Shown here: positions 8,267-19,682 of the stretch, piece by piece
How positions within the stretch are numbered: the first letter of the stretch is position 1
Layout of the letters: each line of letters opens with the position of its first letter
NCBI GenBank assembly: GCA_021014325.1
Contig: CM037461.1
Span: 10,383,501 to 10,447,500, forward strand
DNA: 64,000 nt
Origin: Plazaster borealis
Lineage: Eukaryota; Echinodermata; Asteroidea; Forcipulatida; Labidiasteridae
Direction: 5' to 3'
Program-made: the position numbers and the translations under genes
Notes under the pieces: model-generated
Database searches by the model: none
The model's input: the letters and a program-made list of their open reading frames with translations, nothing else
What the model was told of the DNA's origin: nothing

Positions 8267-11189
8267 TTACATAGGGTTTGTTTGAATCCAGTGAGTGGAC
8301 ATCACTGACTGAAGAATGGCCACTTCATCTTTAAGACCTCTGACATCATTTCGGATGTTGTTGAACCTTGCATGGATGGACTCGCCACCTTGTTCACCAT
8401 GGAAACAGAGACCTACTTTGCATTGTGAGATCCAAGGTACTACATGCTCCTCTAGAAGATGCATTTTAGGTGTTACGCTTTCACCCGAGAAAATGGTGCA
8501 GAAGAAGTCCATGTATTCCTTGATACAACAATCTGCACCCAAAACACAACAACAAAAGTTGGATAAAAAGAAAAAGTTTCAAATTAAAGCTGCTGTTTAG
8601 TCTACTACATTCTCTACTGACATGTGCTGCCTGTATGCATGTCAGGAATTTAATTGTGTAGAATACTTACCGAGGTGCTGTATCTCCTCGACATTCAACC
8701 GTCTAGCAAGATTGTATGTGTTGTGACATCTTGAGAAAAGAGTGAAGATCCTCTCATACTTATGGGCAATTGCTTCAGCCTCTTTGATTCTTGCAGCTGA
8801 TGGACATAGCTGATGTACCATGTTGACCACAGCTGATGTTAATTTCTTGATATTTTCTGCCTAAAAAATAACATAAAATGACCAGAGCATAACACATATA
8901 TTACTTTTTATTTCTGTAGAAAACAAGACGGTTATTTTCTGAGATAATTATTTGAAATATTTCCACTTGTCACAACTCACCTTGCAACATCTGTGCACAT
9001 GATTTCCTACAAATGCATTACCATGATAGGCTTGTCGGTGGACTCCAATTTCCAGGAGTGTTTTATCCAGCTGAGCAGTTACTGGTCCTTGGCCGGTCTT
9101 AAGGGAGCACTTTTTCCTCACAGCTTCTGCAGCTGATTTCTGAAGGACAAAAAGAGTTAATATGTCATTAACAACCAGTCAATATTTCAAACAATTCTTA
9201 CAGGGGTATAGAGTGAGAGAAAGGCTGTGCAACGTGTGCTTACTGTAGTGTTAACTCAGTGCTCATAATAGGAGTGGCCTTTTGTCTACTGATTGAGTGC
9301 ATCCCTTGGTTTGTGACATGATGTAATAATGCAAACTACTTCGGATTTAATATTTCAGTGAGGCAACAGAGGCAATGGACCTTATGCCTTGATGTCATCA
9401 TGCCGCCATCTTAGAGTTAAAGGGACACGTTGCCTTGGATCGGGCGAGTTGGTCTATAAACAGCATTTTGTAACCGTTTGTTATAAAATGCATGTTTAGA
9501 AAGATGTTATAAAAGTAGAATACAATGATCCACACAAATATGTCTAGAAATTGCGTTGTTTTCCTTTTACATTGTGAACAAACACGGTCGGCCATTTTGT
9601 GGGGTCAAATTTTTGACTCCACAAAATGGCCGATCGTGTTAGTTCGCAAAGTAAAAGGAAAACCACGCATTTTTTGAGACATATTTGTGTGGATCATTGT
9701 ATTCTACTTTTATAACGTCTTTCTAACCATATGCATTTTATAACAAACGGTTACAAAATGCTGTTTATAGACCAACAGTTCACTTAGTTGTTCCTTGTGT
9801 CGGATCAACCCAAGCTCCAAGTTAAATATGGAATCATCAGCCTCAAATGCACAAACAACTACTGTATTGGTAAGTGCGTTTGGTTTCTCCACATTTCCAA
9901 CCTGGAACATCTGCTTAAAGCTGTGACCCCCTTTATCACCTCCAATCTTTATCCATATGGTGTCATCAGGGATCACACCATCATGCCATGTTAGTTTTCC
10001 AGTCCTGTTGAGGTTAAAAATTATTTTTTTAAATGTTAAATATCAAAACGTTTTGTTGGTTTGGGGTTTTTTTCCCCACTTTTATATAACAAAAAATAGT
10101 TAGTGGCCTGACGTTTTGACTCTAGCAGAGTCTTTCTCAAAGGCTTACAACTTTTACGCAGGCAAGCTGTAAGACCTTGTGATGATTACATAATACAATT
10201 TAAAGATAAAAGTAACACTTGCTATCTTACTGATCATATTTCTCCAGCTGCTGTATGATCTTGGCTGTCAGTGACTTCACAGAGATACACGCTGAAGGTC
10301 GCACAACTTTACCACCATTCACATCATCATTGAAAAGGAATGGTAACTTCTCACCAATGATGTTGTCACCGATAATCAGCCGACCCTGTTTCCGTAGAGA
10401 GCCCTCTCCTTCTGTAAGTACACCATATTGCTTTAACCACCTGAGAGAGAGCGAGAGAAAAACAAATGGCTAATGAAGCAGTGGTTTTTTGGAAGAATAA
10501 ATTTATATCCTTCATATTTCAATTAAATCATCACAAATGAGAAAGTTCATCTGTGTTGGTAGTTTGATACAAATTAAGTTGTAAACTTTTGATCACAACA
10601 CTTGAACATTTTCAGAACCTGTAATTTTGACTGAAACTGCAGTCGTCAGCAGGATGACCCGGATGTAGAATCTGTGACCTTGCAGACATGTTACACTAAC
10701 CCTGGGGAGACTCCTGGGAGTTTTTACTGCCCCCGTCCCGGTTCAGAGAAAGCCTGTAGGCTCTGACGTAGGCATTTCTAAAGTAAACGCCCCAGACAGA
10801 GAAGCTGGATTCTTTGAAAAGGGATGACCTATTCAAACACATAAACTACTAAAAATTATTTTTGTAATTTTAAATGCAATCATGCTTGAACCTTTTGATT
10901 TCTTTGCTTTTTTATTCCAGCTGAGGCCAAGTCCAGCCTTCATTGGCAAGAAACTTCCATTGGGGATGCGAATCGTATTGAGAGCGATCTTATTAAGGAG
11001 TATTTGATGATCTGCAAACTGGCATTGGTGTTCTTTTATTTCATCAGTTAACTGTGTTTGGACTGCTTCACCATGGCAACCACTCATCATCTGTCTAGTC
11101 TTGACTAGAGCACGAGTTCGGCGTCGTTTTGTTGTGAATGATGCGTCATTACTTTGAACTCTGGCTTGTGGAGCACAGATCATCACCAT
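8267..11189 (-). pseudogene. Multi-exon transposase-like gene, interrupted
   Basis: Minus-strand exons: 11189 to about 10900 (ATG after 'caacagaaa'; reads IRIPNGSFLPMKAGLGLSWN), 10440-10231 (WLKQYGVLTEGEGSLRKQGR), 10004 to about 9776 (DDTIWIKIGGDKGGHSFKQ), 9139-8981 (GVHRQAYHGNAFVGNHVHRC), 8860-8671 and 8532-8267 (GLCFHGEQGGESIHARFNNI, then stop). Phases agree at the 10231/10004, 8981/8860 and 8671/8532 junctions. I remember this motif set from large uncharacterised families in cnidarians and echinoderms that look like domesticated or mobile transposases; the Asp in IGGDKGG is a likely metal ligand. I cannot name the superfamily. The third exon runs into a foldback MITE at 9775, the exon or exons bridging to 9139 are missing, and exon 1 has no good donor. 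I therefore call it broken, though an alternative splice could skip the damage. Confidence 0.65.
9417..9775. mobile_element. Foldback MITE, right end truncated
   Basis: Two arms of about 160 bases are near-perfect inverted repeats around a centre at about 9609 (left arm to 'ggccattttgtggggtcaaa', right arm from 'ttttgactccacaaaatgg'). The left end begins TTAA|AGGGACACGTTGCCTTGG. The right arm stops at 'tagaccaa' (9775), about 31 bases short of the matching terminus, and abuts coding sequence of the minus-strand gene. TTAA at the left edge suggests a TTAA target site. Confidence 0.85.
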
Positions 11190-11775
11190 TTTCTGTTGAT
11201 CAAATTGACATCAAATAACTATGCGATTACATGTACCGCAAACTGAAACTAACAAGGTTTTAAAAGTGTAAATCAATTTTGTAGTTCTCATAGAGCAAGT
11301 TAGAGTGCACACCATGGTTAACTAAAGGTGCGCTACTTTAACTCGAACCCAAGCTGGTCGATCATTGTTTGACTACTGTGGTCGACCAGGCTTTGTGCAG
11401 AATTCGGAAGTTGCTAACTCAGTTTGTAAACAAACACCGCCCGCCCGGCTTCAGAAGTCTGGGATTATTGTCGGCACCCTTTTTGTAAATAGGTGTATTA
11501 CATTTTACATTTTACAACCTGCCTTTGTGTGAATAATTGTATAACAATGGTTTCAATTAATTGACTCCTGTTTCCCTTTATTTTCTGTTGAGTTTACAAC
11601 GTTTATTGTGTAGGCTATTTGTACGTAGGGCCGTGTCAGACTGTGACCTGTCTGCCAAGCGGTTCAGGTTTAGGCTACTAAAGCATTTTAATTATAAACA
11701 ATTACAAGATAGTGGGATGGACTGTAATTAGTTTTGCGGTTTAAAAAAGTATCTATTAGAAAAGTATAGGATCGT
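11190..11775. other. Intergenic spacer between divergent genes
   Basis: This stretch separates the minus-strand transposase-like gene (starting 11189) from the plus-strand hAT-derived gene. It could hold promoters for both. I found no TATA box or other element to support that. Confidence 0.35.
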
Positions 11776-12850
11776 GTGTGTCGCTTGGGCTTATTTTTCT
11801 TTTGGGTTCCGAGTTGCAAACCTTTCACCTTGCCGTCCGTTTCGGACCCAAATGCGACGACGGCCAAGACAACCTCTAAACATGAACGTGACAACACGTA
11901 CGACAATGTAAAACGACGACGGTCGTACCGGAAAGAATGGGCTGCGGAGTACAAGTGGCTGGGTTAAGATGATGACAAGGATGTGATGTTCTGCAAGACA
12001 TGCAGGTCAAGCGCAGTGACCGGCGTTGGGAGAAAACTAGGAAACGTTTTCTTTAAGGGAACGGATAACCTCAAGAAAGACTCTGTGAAGGCCCATGCCA
12101 CAAGCGAAAACCACCTGCTTGCTGTGGACCGGGATCAAGTCCTGCCGAAGTTATGCTGAAGTCTATGAACGTCGCCGCTGTGAATCGTTTGAAGATTCTT
12201 TTCAGGAACGCCCACGCTGTCGCCACCAAATGCCGCCCGTTCACCGACTATCGTTGGTTGGCGAAACTTGACGTCGCCAACGGCCTTGATGTTGGTTCCG
12301 CCTACCGGACAGACAAATCAGCTCGAATCTTCGTCCACTTCATAGCAGAGGTGAGTTTTCTTTTATTATTATTCGTTTTTATATCACTATCAGTATAAAA
12401 AATAAAAAAATTAGCAGCTACCGTTCTGTTTAAAATTTGGTTACACGTTTATTTTAATTATTTAACATTTATTCCTGTACGCTTTTGAATTCCCCAAAAC
12501 GATCCTGTAATTTAATCGTTGATGATTAGAGCCTAGACGTAAAAGTAAGAAAAACTAAGAATTTACACCTGTTTTACTTTTTTTGTTTTTTTCCAAAAGC
12601 TTTGTAAAAATAATGTATAACTAAATAGTAATTTTATGGGATAAGATCACTCGGACTCGGGCAGGATCCAACGATCCAACCTACATGTTGTATTGTTAAC
12701 TAGTTTAGTCATAGACGCCGGCATGTCCGTTCGCCCAGGTCCGTCCGCCCAGGTCCGTCCACCATGCCATGAATGCACTGCCGCCCGGCTGGCCGTCGAT
12801 CATCGCATGGTAGGTGGTACGGCCTTTTCTGTTTGACCACGTGCGCGTCG

Positions 12851-13070
12851 TGGGCTCGGTGGGGGCTCATGAATTATGCATCACTCCGCTGAACAGTACA
12901 TTGTACACACATGCAGGGCGAAGTAGGGCTTCCTCCATGGGGTAGTACCTAGCTACGGCGGGCTCGGTGATGGCTAATGAATTATGCATCACTCCGAACA
13001 GTATACATTGTACACGACAGGGCGAAGTACATGTAGTACAAGCTACGGTGGGCTCGGTGAGGGCTATCAA
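12851..13070 (+). repeat. ~105-bp tandem repeat in intron 1 of the hAT-derived gene
   Basis: The block 'gggctcggtg...ggct(c/a)atgaattatgcatcactccg...acattgtacac...agctacgg' occurs at about 12852 and 12959, with a partial third start near 13048. Copies differ by small indels. The intron has normal GTGAGT and TTTACAG borders, so the repeat should be spliced out. Confidence 0.75.
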
Positions 13071-16000
13071 TGCATTTTCCACGTGATCTGCCAGTCTGAT
13101 TGGAAAGTTTGCAAGGTTCGAAATTAAATAGATCACCCGGTCACGAAATGAAAGTGAAACAGCGGCGGGGCAGGGGACGTTCCTTAATTATTCATTGTCA
13201 AGGGGGAAGACCTGTGTGGAGTAATGCATCTGAACCTCGTTCTGTTATTATTTCCATGCAAAATTACAACCTCGCGCATTCATAAACACATCTCCCCCGG
13301 CGCAAATTTTGTCCAATGTGCGTCGTCGACCGATCGTTAAATAATGGAGATTTCATTGCAAAAGAAGATCTAAACACCGATCCTAAATTCATAAATAAAT
13401 AAAATTGGTTGAATATTGATGACAGAAATATTAATATATGCAGAAATTATTGGATATCAAGATTGTGACGTCTGAGGACACATTATTATTACTTTTTTTT
13501 TTTTTTTTTTTTGACACTTTGTAGGCCTAAGTTATTTGTTTTAGTAGTGAACAAAATGGCGGGCGGCCGATAATTTCGGGAAATCCAGCCTGAAGGCGGC
13601 TGCATTTGTTTTTCATTTTGTGTTCATCACAAGTCCTGGTAGTTCAATTTAATCTCACCGTTTTTCTTCTTGTGTTTGTTTACAGGTTGAGCGCTTAAAG
13701 CTTCAAAAGGCTATGGGCCAGGGGAAGTTCATCTCTCTCATCTCAGATGACACGACCGATAGCTCCATCACCGAGGCAGAGATTTTGTATTTGAAGTATT
13801 GTGTTGACGGCACTGCACACACACGGTTTGTTGGGCTGAAGACTGTGGCCAAGGCAGACGCAGATTCTATAACGAATGGCATACTGAAGAGCCTACGGGA
13901 GAGACTGGGCATTGATGAAGACTTCTTGAAGAACAAACTGGTTGGCTTCGGGTCAGATGGGGCCTCCGTCATGATAGGTCGCAACAATGGAGTTGCCACC
14001 CAGATGAAGCGGTACAGCAGTGTCCTCCAGGCAGTTCACTGCACGGCACATCGGCTGGAATTGGCCTTCAAAGACGCCCTGAAGACCTCCGCCATGTACT
14101 CCACATTGAGCAACCTTCTTCTTGGGCTGTACCTGTTTTACAGGAACAGCTCGAAGAACCGCAGCGGTTTAAAGCTCGCCGCAGAAGCAGTGAAGAAAGA
14201 AGTGGCCGTCCCAACAAGAGCTGGGGAACGAGATGGCTACCTCACCTACAGAGAGCCATACAACAACTCCTGAAGGGCTACAAGGCCTTAGTGACACACC
14301 TTCGTCAGGTTAGTATTATAAATTTATATTTATATTAACTGTTCATTGTTATTCTATCAGTTATTTATTACCCAATCCTTGTTCATCTACAGTTTCCTTG
14401 AGATTTGAAAATTAAATTCAACAGCAGGGATTCAGAATTCCTGTTAAATTTAATTTTCATATCTCAAACTTTGCAGATTTATCACACACTTTTCCCTTCA
14501 TTTGATGTGAGCTGAGTAGCTAATTTTATCACAAAGAATCTAAACTAAACATCTCTCAAGATATTTTATATAGTTGTGCAGGTAACTATATGATAAACAT
14601 GTGTGATCTTTTTTATTAATTTTATTTTGCTTAATAGGTTCAAGCAGAGGCAGGGATGTCAGTAGATGCAAAGGCGAAGGCACGGCAGTTTGTTAGAAAA
14701 CTGAAGAGGCATGACCTGATGAGGTTCACACACTTCATGCTGGATGTGGTGACAGTCCTGTCGAAGATTTCACTCACATCGCAGCAAGAGAACTCGACAG
14801 TTGCAGAGGTGGCAGCTTCGATTGATGCAGCTTGTGCAACACTTTCTAAATACCAAAGAAGGTACTTTAACGGACCCTCTAAGCACATGATTTATTGCAC
14901 ACACAATGCAGTGTTTTAATCAACACGGCCTGCAATTTGTTTTAAACTGAGACATGTGAAGAAAAGGCAAAAGGTTCTTAAAACATGATACATTGTTTTT
15001 ATTTAATAGGAAGGTGACGCCCAGGTTGAGCGACTTCAGTGAAGAAGCTGTGTTCCAGGGTGAACCTCTGACTGGGACTGGGGACATCGATAGTGCAATG
15101 GCAAGATCCCTGACTGAGCTGGATGCAAGCCTTGACAGTAGATTTGCGGACATGCATTCTGGCGTTCTCTCCGCCTTGAGGATTGGAAGCTTCCAGTTTT
15201 GGCCAGAGAAAGGAACACCCGAAGCAGAAGGTGGGTTACTTATTAACTACTTTAAAGGCGTGCATTATTTAATATTCACCTGTCCTGTGTACATTTGGTA
15301 AGGAGACTTGTGTATCAAGACTTAAAAGTAATTTACTTTAAAGGTCACAAGGTTTTAACTTCAAAATATTGCTTTATATCTATACAGACTTTGGTGACGA
15401 ATATATTAAAGTTTTGGTGAAGCATTTTTCAACAATGCTTAGAGGAGCTGACGTTGATACGGACGAGATTGCTGTAGAGTGGAACCTTCTCAAATCAAGA
15501 ACATACGCTAAGTAAGGAATATGAACAAAATCAAACCTTTATAATCTAAATACTCTTACCCATGATTTGGCAATCAGCCAGGGTAGCTGAACAATTGTAA
15601 ATAGATCGTGTTATTGTATTGCCATTAACAAACATTTGGATGCAAATGATGAGGTGTCTATGTGAGCTTTTGAAAGGTGACAATTACTGAGTCACTGACC
15701 AAATAATGTTAACTTTCAAAACTCAGCAACATTTGGATTGTTGAATATTATGGGGTTTTGTTTTTTCTGAAGAAGTTATTGTACTTTTATTTCTTCAATC
15801 AAAATATGAATTTTATGATTGATTGGTTTAATATTACAAAATTCAATTATATTTACAGGTATAAGAAGATCACACAGGCAAAGTGGTCTGAACTAATCCC
15901 AACCATGAAGGAGGAGCTGCCCAACATCTGCTGTCTGGTTGACCTGATGGAAACCATCCCAGCCAGTTCAGCAGATGCAGAGCGTGGCTTCAGCAGGCTG

Positions 16001-16363
16001 AAGCTGCTGAAGACAGTGCAGCGCACACGCTTGAGAGATGACTCTGTCACAGACCATCTGACCGCCATCCTTCACACTGCCTCCATTGACAACTTCAACC
16101 CAATGCCTGCAATAGATTTGTGGGTGAATGCAGGGAAAAGAGCAAGGTGTATTGCTGGGTCAGCAAGAGATGGAGACAGTTCGGGGCCAGAAAGTGGAGC
16201 GGAGGGGAGCACCACCAGTGAAGAGAGTGATGGAAGTGGAGATGACTGGGAGGAGGAAGATTTTGAAGAGATGGAGGCAGAAGATGAGGAAGACCAGGGG
16301 GAGTCAGAAGATGGAGACAGAAGATGAAGAGGAAGACCAGGGGGAGTCAGAAGATGAAGAGGA

Positions 16364-16490
16364 AGAACAGAGTGAGGCAGACGATGATGAGCTGGGAGAA
16401 CAGATTGAGAAGGCAGAAGATGAAGAGGAAGAACAGAGTGAGGCAGACGATGATGAGCTGGGAGAACAGATTGAGGAGGCAGAAGATGAA
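16364..16490 (+). repeat. 60-bp repeat encoding the acidic tail
   Basis: Two consecutive 60-bp units ('gaggaagaacagagtgaggc...') each encode about 20 residues rich in Glu and Asp. A related shorter unit ('gaagaccagggggagtcaga') is repeated with a 43-base offset at 16289 and 16332. That offset is not a multiple of three, which is what shifts the reading frame at the C-terminus. Confidence 0.8.
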
Positions 16491-16799
16491 GAGAATGAAG
16501 GCACCTCATCCGACTCAGATTATTAGGGTTTTACTTTATTCTTAAGTGATGAAGATTCTTCAGTTATAATGTTCTCAATATTGATCTCAACATAAACAAT
16601 ATTCTTGGCCATTTTTATCATAATTGTTTTCTTCTTATAATTTTCGTAATCAGACTTGAGACTACCCACTTTCCTTACACACTCAGATTACACAATTTCT
16701 CTTCCCCAAGATTTGGTTTAGGCAGTTAAGCCTTAGTTTTTTTAAATTTTTATTATAGTTTAAGAATTGTTATGAGTTTTGTGGACGTCATTTATAACA

Positions 16800-16805
16800 A
16801 ATAAA
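16800..16805 (+). terminator. Polyadenylation signal AATAAA
   Basis: AATAAA lies about 275 bases after the later stop codon of the hAT-derived gene, a normal distance for a 3' UTR. It is the first such hexamer after that stop on this strand. Confidence 0.55.
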
Positions 16806-16870
16806 AGCTTTCAACTACACTACTACCTCACTTGAATGTCTCGGATGTCATTTATTTGAACTAATTATTG

Positions 16871-17206
16871 TTATATAGTAACTATTAAACTATAGTGACT
16901 TTTATCCAGTTTTCGCACAAGCCTTCGCGATAATAAGACGGACCAGTAAAAACTCTGGCGGACCAGTAAAAATTCAAGACAATTGGTCCTGCTGGCCAGT
17001 TGAAAAAAAGTTAAGGGCAACCCCTGTTTGGTCACGTCCAAACCAAAAACATCTTTAATTTCAGGAACATAAGAACTCACTTTTTTCGGTATTTTACGAC
17101 AGATTTCTTGCTGTTGGCTTTGGTTCTTCTTCCCACAGAGCCTACAAAGCTTTTCTAAAGCTTTCCGATGATTTTCAGCTGAAGAAAAAGCTTCATTTGA
17201 ACACAT
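16871..17206 (-). CDS. Cys-rich N-terminal fragment fused to repeat
   Basis: From an ATG at 17206 the frame reads a helical start, then LCRLCGKK (Cys21 and Cys24) and VSSYVPEIKDVFGLDV. A CRxCG motif followed about 25 residues later by an I-x-x-VF-x-(I/L)DV segment recalls the N-terminal, non-core part of RAG1 and of RAG1-N-like invertebrate transposon proteins. From about residue 64 (LPLTFFQLASRTNCLEF) the sequence looks like a translated interspersed repeat. It is probably the first coding exon of an old element running into repeat DNA. The resemblance is from memory and weak. Confidence 0.3.
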   Translation of the reverse strand: MCSNEAFSSAENHRKALEKLCRLCGKKNQSQQQEICRKIPKKVSSYVPEIKDVFGLDVTKQGLPLTFFQLASRTNCLEFLLVRQSFYWSVLLSRRLVRKLDKSHYSLIVTI

Positions 17207-18005
17207 TTTGGGGGAGTTAAAAAACGAAACGGTAATGTTTCAAATCTCCCGGTTTTCAAACCCTGCCCCCTGCAAAGGAAGGCCCTCTGTTGCTATCTTG
17301 AATATTGTTTTTAAATCGTAACTTTTAAGCTCATAATTTAATCAGATACTTTTTAATCTGTAGTATAACATAATTAATTTGATAAACTATATTTTGCTAA
17401 ATAATTCTTGCGTTTTGGCATCGCTAGTGCAACTTTATCGCATCGCTTTCTGATAAAAAGAGACTCGCACACTCGCACAGGCAGTTTTTGACCTGACTGG
17501 TTTCAAATCCGCGAATTAACAAAAAAAATACTACCTAGTAATTAGACATCGTTTTGTAGTAAATCATTTTCCATTCACTCAAATCCATTACAGTTTTGTG
17601 TTTAATTGTATAATTGATACTGCAAAGTATTTTGTTCCTCTGAGAAAACTAAAGAACTTGTTAAAAAAATTGATTAGATAATGATTTGTTTGTGATTTTG
17701 TTGACGAATTATTATGGTTCAATTTTTCCTTAAAAGTATGTTTTCAAATCCGTATGTTGCTTTTTTCAATTATGGATGATGGCATATTAAAATGTATAAA
17801 CTAGCCTATTAAAAAACAGCATTTCTTATGTTTAAACCGTGTAGTTTTTGTTAAAACAATGTTTGTTTTGGTCACGACTTTCTTGACAAATTTTCATGCA
17901 CGTCGTCTGCTACGCGGCACACCGTTAGGCTCTTGCTCGTGTGACCTTTTACGCATGCGTGACATGTGAACCAAGTGGTGGATATGCTAATCGGGACGAG
18001 CATAC
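17207..18005. other. A+T-rich spacer, no gene
   Basis: I see no coding or repeat structure between the ORF start at 17206 and the truncated edge of the LTR retrotransposon near 18006. Confidence 0.45.
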
Positions 18006-19037
18006 GTGCAATGGGTCATGGTGGTCGGTGACTATTGTACTAAGTGGATGGAGGCCTACCCCCTTCCTGATGCCACAGCCAGTACAGTAGCACTGAAGTT
18101 GGTTAATGAGTTTGTCTGCCGGTTTGGGGTCCCACAGGAGTTACATTCCGATCAGGGTACCAATTTCGAGTCTAGAGTTTTCAGCGAGATGTGCCGTGTC
18201 TTGGGCATCGCAAAAACCCGTACGACTGCCTATAATCCCAAGTCGGACGGGATGGTTGAAAGGTTCAACAAGACTCTGGTTAACATAGTAGCGGTGCTCA
18301 TTGACCCAAAAAGGGGACAAAGGGATTGGTATGAATGTCTTCCGTACGCAACCTTTGCGTACCGTTGCACTCCCCACGAATCAACTGGGGAATCCCCCAA
18401 TATGATGATGTTGGGTCGAGAGGTGAGCATTCCGGTTGACTTGTTGGTGGAGTGTTGTGATGTTGAGGATGGTATTGGGACAGATTTCGCAGAGAAATTG
18501 CGACAGAATATGAGGCGAGCTCATGAGAGAGCTCAACAATGTCTTTGGAAGAGTACCCAAAGACAAAAGAAGGACTATGACCGAAGGGCGTCAGGTCATG
18601 GGTTGAAGGAGGGGCACTTCGTGTGGCTCTTTAACCCAGCCAAAAAGAGAAATCTCTTGCCAAAGCTTCAGTTGCGCTGGGAAGGCCCGTGGTTAGTGGT
18701 CAAACAGTTGTCCAACATTACTTTCCGTATTCAGTTGAAAAAGGGTGGGAAATGTAAGGTTGTCCATGCGGATAGACTAAAACCCTACCTTGGTAAGGAA
18801 ATTGAGTCATGGGGAGTAGAAGAGGAGACTGTGGCTTTGGAGTCAGAAACTCCTCAGTCTAATAGCCCCCTAGAGTCCCACATTGGGTCAGATGAAGTCC
18901 TTATGGAGGAGAATCTACCTTCATTGATAATTGAGAGTTCTGAGGAAGTGTTGGAAGAGACCACGCCCTCAGTAGAAAGTTCCCCTAGGTGGTACCCTAG
19001 GCGGCGGGAACATAGATTTCCGAGCCGATATCGATAG
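18006..19037 (+). CDS. Gypsy integrase, N-terminally truncated pol
   Basis: This reading frame of 343 residues is open from the truncation edge to a stop. It lacks the HHCC zinc domain. The catalytic core is complete: Asp9 in VVGDYCTKW, Asp49 in HSDQGTNF and Glu85 in GMVERFN, with 35 residues between the last two (DD35E). A C-terminal module with LRWEGPWLVV and HADRLKPYLG matches the GPY/F-type domain of Gypsy integrases. An acidic, Ser-rich tail follows. The role in an intact element is joining the cDNA copy to host DNA; this fragment has no start of its own. Confidence 0.85.
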   Translation: MQWVMVVGDYCTKWMEAYPLPDATASTVALKLVNEFVCRFGVPQELHSDQGTNFESRVFSEMCRVLGIAKTRTTAYNPKSDGMVERFNKTLVNIVAVLIDPKRGQRDWYECLPYATFAYRCTPHESTGESPNMMMLGREVSIPVDLLVECCDVEDGIGTDFAEKLRQNMRRAHERAQQCLWKSTQRQKKDYDRRASGHGLKEGHFVWLFNPAKKRNLLPKLQLRWEGPWLVVKQLSNITFRIQLKKGGKCKVVHADRLKPYLGKEIESWGVEEETVALESETPQSNSPLESHIGSDEVLMEENLPSLIIESSEEVLEETTPSVESSPRWYPRRREHRFPSRYR

Positions 19038-19043
19038 TTTTTA

Positions 19044-19682
19044 TTGATGTGTGTGTTGGCATGTGGATTGGTTTTGCTTTGTGGACGTAATGGGCCAGTG
19101 ATGTATCTCTATTGTAGAAGGTGTCACAAGGCGACTCGACGGGAGACAATGCACCGTGACTATACAGGGTTCCACAACACCCATCGCTGGGAGAGCCGGC
19201 AAATTGTTGAGGAGAAAGAGAGGCCCGAGGAGACATCGGCTTCATCACGCATGGTGGTGGCAGGATGGAACTCTGCCCCAGTTGCCAAGCCACCAGCTAG
19301 CCACACATCCCCTGATCCAGACGTCATTGAGGGTGTTGGAGAAGACGTAGCTGTGATTTCTCTCTCTCCGACCCCGATCTCCCCCCTTCGATTGAGCTCT
19401 CCAGATGAGGCTCCCTCTGTGGCTCCCCCTGAAGAACCCCCCGTCAGAATGGCCACAGGGAAACCCTGTGGAATGTTGTCCATGATGATGTCACCGGCCT
19501 CCCCAGTGTCATCAGAGGCTTCCTATATGCCGCCACTTGAAGTCGCCATTCCCCCTACCTCTACTGCGGACAAAGAGACACAGACCCCACCAGCTCGCCG
19601 GACGGTGAAAGCCTTTGTCGGAGGCAGACAAATCAAGCGAGAAGGGACAGAAACCATGACTGAAGCCTGGGTGGAGGTATAA
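19044..19682 (+). CDS. Extra 3' ORF with CCHH-like finger
   Basis: About 210 residues lie just after the integrase stop, ending 15 bases before the polypurine tract. Near residue 24 it reads YCRRCHKATRRETMH then RDYTGFHNTHRW, which supplies C-x2-C and H-x2-H pairs about 16 residues apart, a plausible zinc finger. The rest is Pro/Ser/Glu-rich and looks disordered. It has no transmembrane segment of envelope type beyond the short hydrophobic start. The function is unknown; some Gypsy lineages carry small finger proteins after pol, which would fit. Confidence 0.45.
   Translation: MMCVLACGLVLLCGRNGPVMYLYCRRCHKATRRETMHRDYTGFHNTHRWESRQIVEEKERPEETSASSRMVVAGWNSAPVAKPPASHTSPDPDVIEGVGEDVAVISLSPTPISPLRLSSPDEAPSVAPPEEPPVRMATGKPCGMLSMMMSPASPVSSEASYMPPLEVAIPPTSTADKETQTPPARRTVKAFVGGRQIKREGTETMTEAWVEV

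Larger units (their letters stand above)
11776..16526 (+). pseudogene. hAT-derived ZNF862-like gene, several lesions
   Basis: Exons: about 11776-12350, 13686-14308, 14638-14861, 15010-15230, 15388-15511 and 15859-16327/16526; all have GT-AG borders and agreeing phases. Exon 1 has a BED/TTF-like finger (FCKTC, then KAHATSENH). Exon 2 has hAT catalytic-type motifs: LISDDTTDSS, GFGSDGASVMIG and VHCTAHRLELA. The last exon holds the hAT dimerisation box (ASSADAERGFSRLKLLK) and a long acidic tail. Family members are nuclear, usually uncharacterised proteins derived from a hAT transposase. Lesions: TAA at 11965-11967 just before the finger; a frame change near 12145; a one-base loss in a G run near 14220 that puts the last 29 codons of exon 2 out of frame; a slip in the acidic repeats near 16320, so that one frame stops at 16327 and the other at 16526. 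Homopolymer sequencing error could explain some but not all. Confidence 0.8.

Noticed and set aside
16072..16509. 145-codon minus-strand frame rich in Ser/Leu/His/Pro
   Set aside because: Antisense shadow of the acidic tail of the hAT-derived gene.
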